Below are positions 60,980-64,000 of a stretch of DNA of 64,000 bases, piece by piece. The position numbers and the translations under genes are program-made. The stretch comes from Lachnospiraceae bacterium. GTDB taxonomy: Bacteria > Bacillota > Clostridia > Lachnospirales > Lachnospiraceae. The notes beneath the pieces were generated by a model. It saw nothing but the letters and a program-made list of their open reading frames with translations, did no database searches and was not told the DNA's origin. How positions within the stretch are numbered: position 1 is the stretch's first letter; each line of letters starts with the position of its first letter. The stretch lies in the NCBI GenBank assembly GCA_014804755.1, contig JAAUZE010000018.1, forward strand, positions 37,287-101,286, written 5' to 3'.

Positions 60980-61110
60980 TTTGGCTTGGAAAGTTTTTTT
61001 ACTTTTTCACCATATGCCAATTATATCACAGAAATCAGGAAAAAACAAGGCTGTTCCTGCCCGTCTCCATATGGTAGACTATCAAAACATAACAGTTCTG
61101 TTTTCAGACA

Positions 61111-61139
61111 TTGTGCATGCGGCCTAGCGTATTTATAAT
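61111..61139 (+). promoter_or_regulatory. Possible promoter of helD
   Basis: A perfect TATAAT at 61134-61139 is preceded at 17 bp by TTGTGC (61111-61116), a weak -35. It is 48 bp ahead of the start codon. Confidence 0.4.
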
Positions 61140-61186
61140 TGCGTGCGCATTCAAGTTTACAGACCATGGAAAGGCGGAGGATCGGC

Positions 61187-63361
61187 ATGGGGAATCAGCA
61201 GAAAGAAAGAGTGTATGAAGAAAGCAGATTACGGCAGACGCTGACAATCGTGGAGGAGCAGCTGCAGCAGGCAAAAGAAAACGCGGAGAGAACGAAATCG
61301 GAGATCGCGGAGACAAAAAGAGAAGCGTACGAAAATGCGACACATGGCGTTCTGGATCTGAATAATCCCGAAGACTTTGAGAATATTGCTGAATTCAGCC
61401 AATATAGCAATGCAGTCAATAACAGTATTGCAGCGTATGAGGAGGAAGAACGTAAGATCCGGTTGCTGGAAAACATGATGAGATCTCCCTATTTTGCACG
61501 GATTGATTTTCGGTTTGACGACGAAGAGGAGGCGGAGGAGATTTATATCGGGCGTTCCTCGCTCAAAAAAGAGGGCGGTCAGGAGATCGTAGTGTATGAC
61601 TGGAGGTCGCCGATTGCCGGCGTTTTTTACCGCTTCATGACAGGAAGTGCGTATTATGAAGCTCCATGCGGACGGATCACGGGGGAGGTCAGCTTAAAAC
61701 GTCAGTATGAGATTAAAAACGGAATACTGGAATATTTTATTGACACGGACGTGCAGATCATCGATGAGTTTTTAAGACAGCTATTGTCCCAAAATACGAC
61801 CAGCAAAATGAAAGCGATCGTGGAAACCATACAAAAGGAACAGGATGTGGCGATCAGGGACATGGAAAACGATCTTCTCATGGTGCAGGGCGTTGCGGGA
61901 AGCGGAAAAACCTCCATTGCGCTCCATAGAGCGGCGTATTTGATGTATCAGGGCTTGCAGACAAGGCTGTCCGCGGATCATATCATGATCATTTCGCCGA
62001 ATGCTGTATTCGAGCAGTATATATCGGATGTACTGCCGGAGCTGGGGGAGGAGCAGATTGCTTCTGCGGTATTCGGGGAGCTTCTATCGGAAATTTTGAA
62101 AGAGAGAAGGCTCCAGCCGCGTAATGAGTGGATGGAACAGTTGATGGTGTATGCGCCTGATCAAGAAATCAAAAGGCGCAGTATCGAATGGAAAACCTCC
62201 GATTGTTTTTTGGAAGTGCTGAACCGATTTTTACAGGATATACCACAGCGATGGATTGCATTTGAGGATATTCGTTACAACGGACAGCTTGTTGTAGGCA
62301 GAAACGTTCTGAAGGATAAAGTGACCGGGAGAGCGGAAACGCCGTTGGGAGAAAAGCTCGAGCAGCTGGAGCCGTTTGTCATAGAGGAAATTTTCGGGAC
62401 GGGAAAGAGACGGGGAGACGGGGAGGAAAAGAACCGGATACGGCTGGAAATACAGCAATGGAACAGGCCGGACGTCGTAGAATTGTATCGGCTCTTATTT
62501 CAGGATAAGGACTATTTTTACAGTCTGCTCCCGGAGAACGGAGCGAAAGAGGAGATAGAGGAAATATGGGAATATACAAAGGATAATCTGAAATCGGACC
62601 TCCTTCATTATGACGACGCGATCGCGGCAGCTTATTTATATTTGAAGATTTATGGAATCAATCAATATCGGAACATCCGGCACGTTGTTATTGATGAAGC
62701 GCAGGATTATTATCCGCTTCAGTATGAATTGTTTCGGATGCTGTTTCCGAATGCCAAATTTACGGTTTTGGGAGACATGAATCAGACCATCGCAAAGCGG
62801 GAGGATTTATCTTTATATGAGCAGATCAAGAACAGGCTGAATAAGAAAAAATCATCCCTCCTCGTGTTGGATAAAAGTTTTCGCTGCACCAATGAGATCT
62901 TAAACTTCAGCTTACAGTTTATCGAGCACAGCCAGCAGATTAAGAGCTTCAACCGGAACGGGGACAGTCCGGAGGTTTTTGTTGCGGACAGCTTAAAAGC
63001 CCTCACGGATCGGGTAGCGGAAGAAGTGAAGCTATGCATGGAAAAAGGATTCCGCTCGATTGCGCTCCTCTGCAAGCACGGGGAGAACGCCGACCGATTA
63101 TGGAGAGCAATGAGGCCTGTAATGGACGTGCCATTGATCAGTGACGGCGGAAACTCGGAGTTGAACGGTGCATTTATCATACCGGTATATATGGCGAAAG
63201 GATTGGAATTTGACGCTGTTGTAATCTGTGACGCGGACAGCAGAAATTACCATGACCAAGATGATAAAAAGCTTTTGTACGTCGCGTGTACCAGAGCGCT
63301 TCACAGACTCTGCTTATTTGGTGAAAAGGAGCTCAGTCCATTGATTGCTCATTCCTGCTGA
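61187..63361 (+). CDS. helD: HelD, UvrD-like RNA polymerase recycling ATPase
   Basis: A 724-residue helicase-like protein. The ATG at 61187 is set by GGAGGATC at 61175-61182. The N-terminal 70 residues are an antiparallel coiled coil, the feature that enters the RNA polymerase channel in HelD proteins. Then come a UvrD-type ATPase with Walker A GVAGSGKTSIAL (about 232), DEAQDYYPLQY (about 505), the motif LDKSFRCTNEI and the final YVACTRAL. HelD clears stalled RNA polymerase from DNA. The length and long insertion between motifs Ia and II agree with the Firmicutes family (B. subtilis HelD is 774 residues). It runs into the convergent Rpn-like gene, overlapping its 3' end by 13 bp. Confidence 0.9.
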   Translation: MGNQQKERVYEESRLRQTLTIVEEQLQQAKENAERTKSEIAETKREAYENATHGVLDLNNPEDFENIAEFSQYSNAVNNSIAAYEEEERKIRLLENMMRSPYFARIDFRFDDEEEAEEIYIGRSSLKKEGGQEIVVYDWRSPIAGVFYRFMTGSAYYEAPCGRITGEVSLKRQYEIKNGILEYFIDTDVQIIDEFLRQLLSQNTTSKMKAIVETIQKEQDVAIRDMENDLLMVQGVAGSGKTSIALHRAAYLMYQGLQTRLSADHIMIISPNAVFEQYISDVLPELGEEQIASAVFGELLSEILKERRLQPRNEWMEQLMVYAPDQEIKRRSIEWKTSDCFLEVLNRFLQDIPQRWIAFEDIRYNGQLVVGRNVLKDKVTGRAETPLGEKLEQLEPFVIEEIFGTGKRRGDGEEKNRIRLEIQQWNRPDVVELYRLLFQDKDYFYSLLPENGAKEEIEEIWEYTKDNLKSDLLHYDDAIAAAYLYLKIYGINQYRNIRHVVIDEAQDYYPLQYELFRMLFPNAKFTVLGDMNQTIAKREDLSLYEQIKNRLNKKKSSLLVLDKSFRCTNEILNFSLQFIEHSQQIKSFNRNGDSPEVFVADSLKALTDRVAEEVKLCMEKGFRSIALLCKHGENADRLWRAMRPVMDVPLISDGGNSELNGAFIIPVYMAKGLEFDAVVICDADSRNYHDQDDKKLLYVACTRALHRLCLFGEKELSPLIAHSC

Positions 63362-64000
63362 TATTTGCGTAATTGTGCCCTCAGTTGTTCCAGTTCTGCT
63401 TGTTTTTCGGCGAGAGCCTGGTCCCTCTCTGCGAGAGCATGGTCCCTCTCTGCGAGAGCCTTATCCCTTTCTGAGAGGGCCTGCTCCCTCTCAATGAGGT
63501 CATGTTTCTGCTGTGCAAGCACGTTCGCCTGTCCATCAAGAGTATTCTTCTGTTCATCAAGAGAACTTTCCCGTTGTGCAAGAGCGCTTTCCTTTTCAGT
63601 AAGCGTATTTTCCTTTTCAGTAAGAGCGCTTTCCTTTTCAATAAGAGCGCTTTCCTTTACATCAAGAGCGTTTTCTTTTTCGTCAAGCGCGTTTTCACGT
63701 TCAATCTGCTGCGCTTCTTGTTCCTCCATACGCTTGCGCCTTGCCTCCGCTTCCTGCATGCGGCGGCACTGTTCGGCAATTTCTCTGTTTTCAGAGATCA
63801 GATAAAGAGCGTCGGATACTTTTTGAAATAAAGCATCTTCTTCAGCTAACATTTGGTATTCCTCCCATGTCTTTGCTTTGAAAGCGGCAGCCCATCTGGT
63901 GAGGCCGGACTGCCTGTCGTGTTCGGTTGCGAGTTCCGTCTGTGTCAGGTTGAGTACGGACAGACGGAGCTTATCACTGAATATTTCCTGTGTTGCTTCA
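63349..64000 (-). CDS. Rpn-family PD-(D/E)XK nuclease/transposase-like protein, C-terminal part
   Basis: The frame is open to the window end, so the N-terminal nuclease domain is outside. The visible N-terminal portion reads KLRLSVLNLTQTELATEHDR, GLTRWAAAFKAKTWEEYQML and so on, matching the C-terminal domain of Rpn-family proteins, often annotated as PD-(D/E)XK nuclease family transposase or Rpn. From about residue 80 of the visible part the protein is a long coiled coil of heptads (ALAERDxALAERDQ, ALTEKENTLTEKES). At DNA level 21-bp units repeat (for example GCGAGAGCATGGTCCCTCTC near 63440), so its length likely varies. An apparent ATG at 63852 is internal. Confidence 0.75.
   Translation of the reverse strand, partial: EATQEIFSDKLRLSVLNLTQTELATEHDRQSGLTRWAAAFKAKTWEEYQMLAEEDALFQKVSDALYLISENREIAEQCRRMQEAEARRKRMEEQEAQQIERENALDEKENALDVKESALIEKESALTEKENTLTEKESALAQRESSLDEQKNTLDGQANVLAQQKHDLIEREQALSERDKALAERDHALAERDQALAEKQAELEQLRAQLRKYQQE

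Overview
The window looks like a chromosome segment of a gut-type Clostridia, most likely a Lachnospiraceae. Pointers are the AGGAGG-type ribosome sites, frequent TTG/GTG starts, moderate GC, the surface-protein domains, an Rpn-type nuclease, HelD, and a Firmicutes-style integrative conjugative element (ICE). No species assignment is attempted.

Region 1 (1 to about 18,967) is the right-hand part of an ICE. It holds the 3' part of a very large helicase/methylase-type protein, a PAPS-reductase-family protein, a coiled-coil protein, a polyvalent protein with a nucleotidyltransferase domain, a cargo pair ending in a 1,578-codon leucine-rich-repeat surface protein, a MobC/relaxase pair on the minus strand, an oriT-like block of inverted repeats, small DNA-binding proteins and a tyrosine integrase. 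The ICE ends inside the 3' part of hemZ: the last about 60 codons of that gene lie just past the integrase. Two regulatory layouts stand out. One is a consensus promoter whose whole 17-bp spacer is a perfect palindrome, upstream of a ribbon-helix-helix gene and int. The other is a promoter, (CAGA)n tract and terminator upstream of the surface protein.

Region 2 (19,165 to 22,462, minus strand) is a compact ion and pH operon: CPA1 Na+/H+ antiporter, ClC-family transporter, and a lipoprotein beta-carbonic anhydrase.

Region 3 (22,563 to 58,101) is the main interest: a complete contractile injection system (CIS) of the eCIS/Afp type. The minus-strand arm encodes a STAND/SARP-like regulator, a double-AAA+ ATPase and an unknown protein. 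The plus-strand arm encodes sheath, two tube proteins, a small assembly protein, a DUF6760-like protein, an 861-aa unknown, LysM baseplate protein, hub, spike, gp25, two J-type baseplate proteins, a tail-I-like protein, an Ig-bearing baseplate or fibre protein, DUF4255 terminator, DUF4280 PAAR-like tip, a helical tape-measure or effector candidate, a second AAA+ ATPase, a chaperone-like protein and an HdeD-like membrane protein. Interleaved are three membrane proteins not expected in a free eCIS: a pseudokinase with a C-terminal membrane anchor, a membrane-anchored MORN-repeat protein, and a propeller/sensor/HAMP protein with a degenerate class III cyclase domain. There is no terminase, capsid, portal or lysis gene, so this is not a prophage. 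The membrane proteins suggest a membrane-tethered, signal-gated CIS; that is inference.

Region 4 (58,246 to 64,000) is ordinary chromosome: a FliB-like lysine methylase (minus), a lipoprotein, HelD, and the C-terminal part of an Rpn-family nuclease (minus, running off the window).
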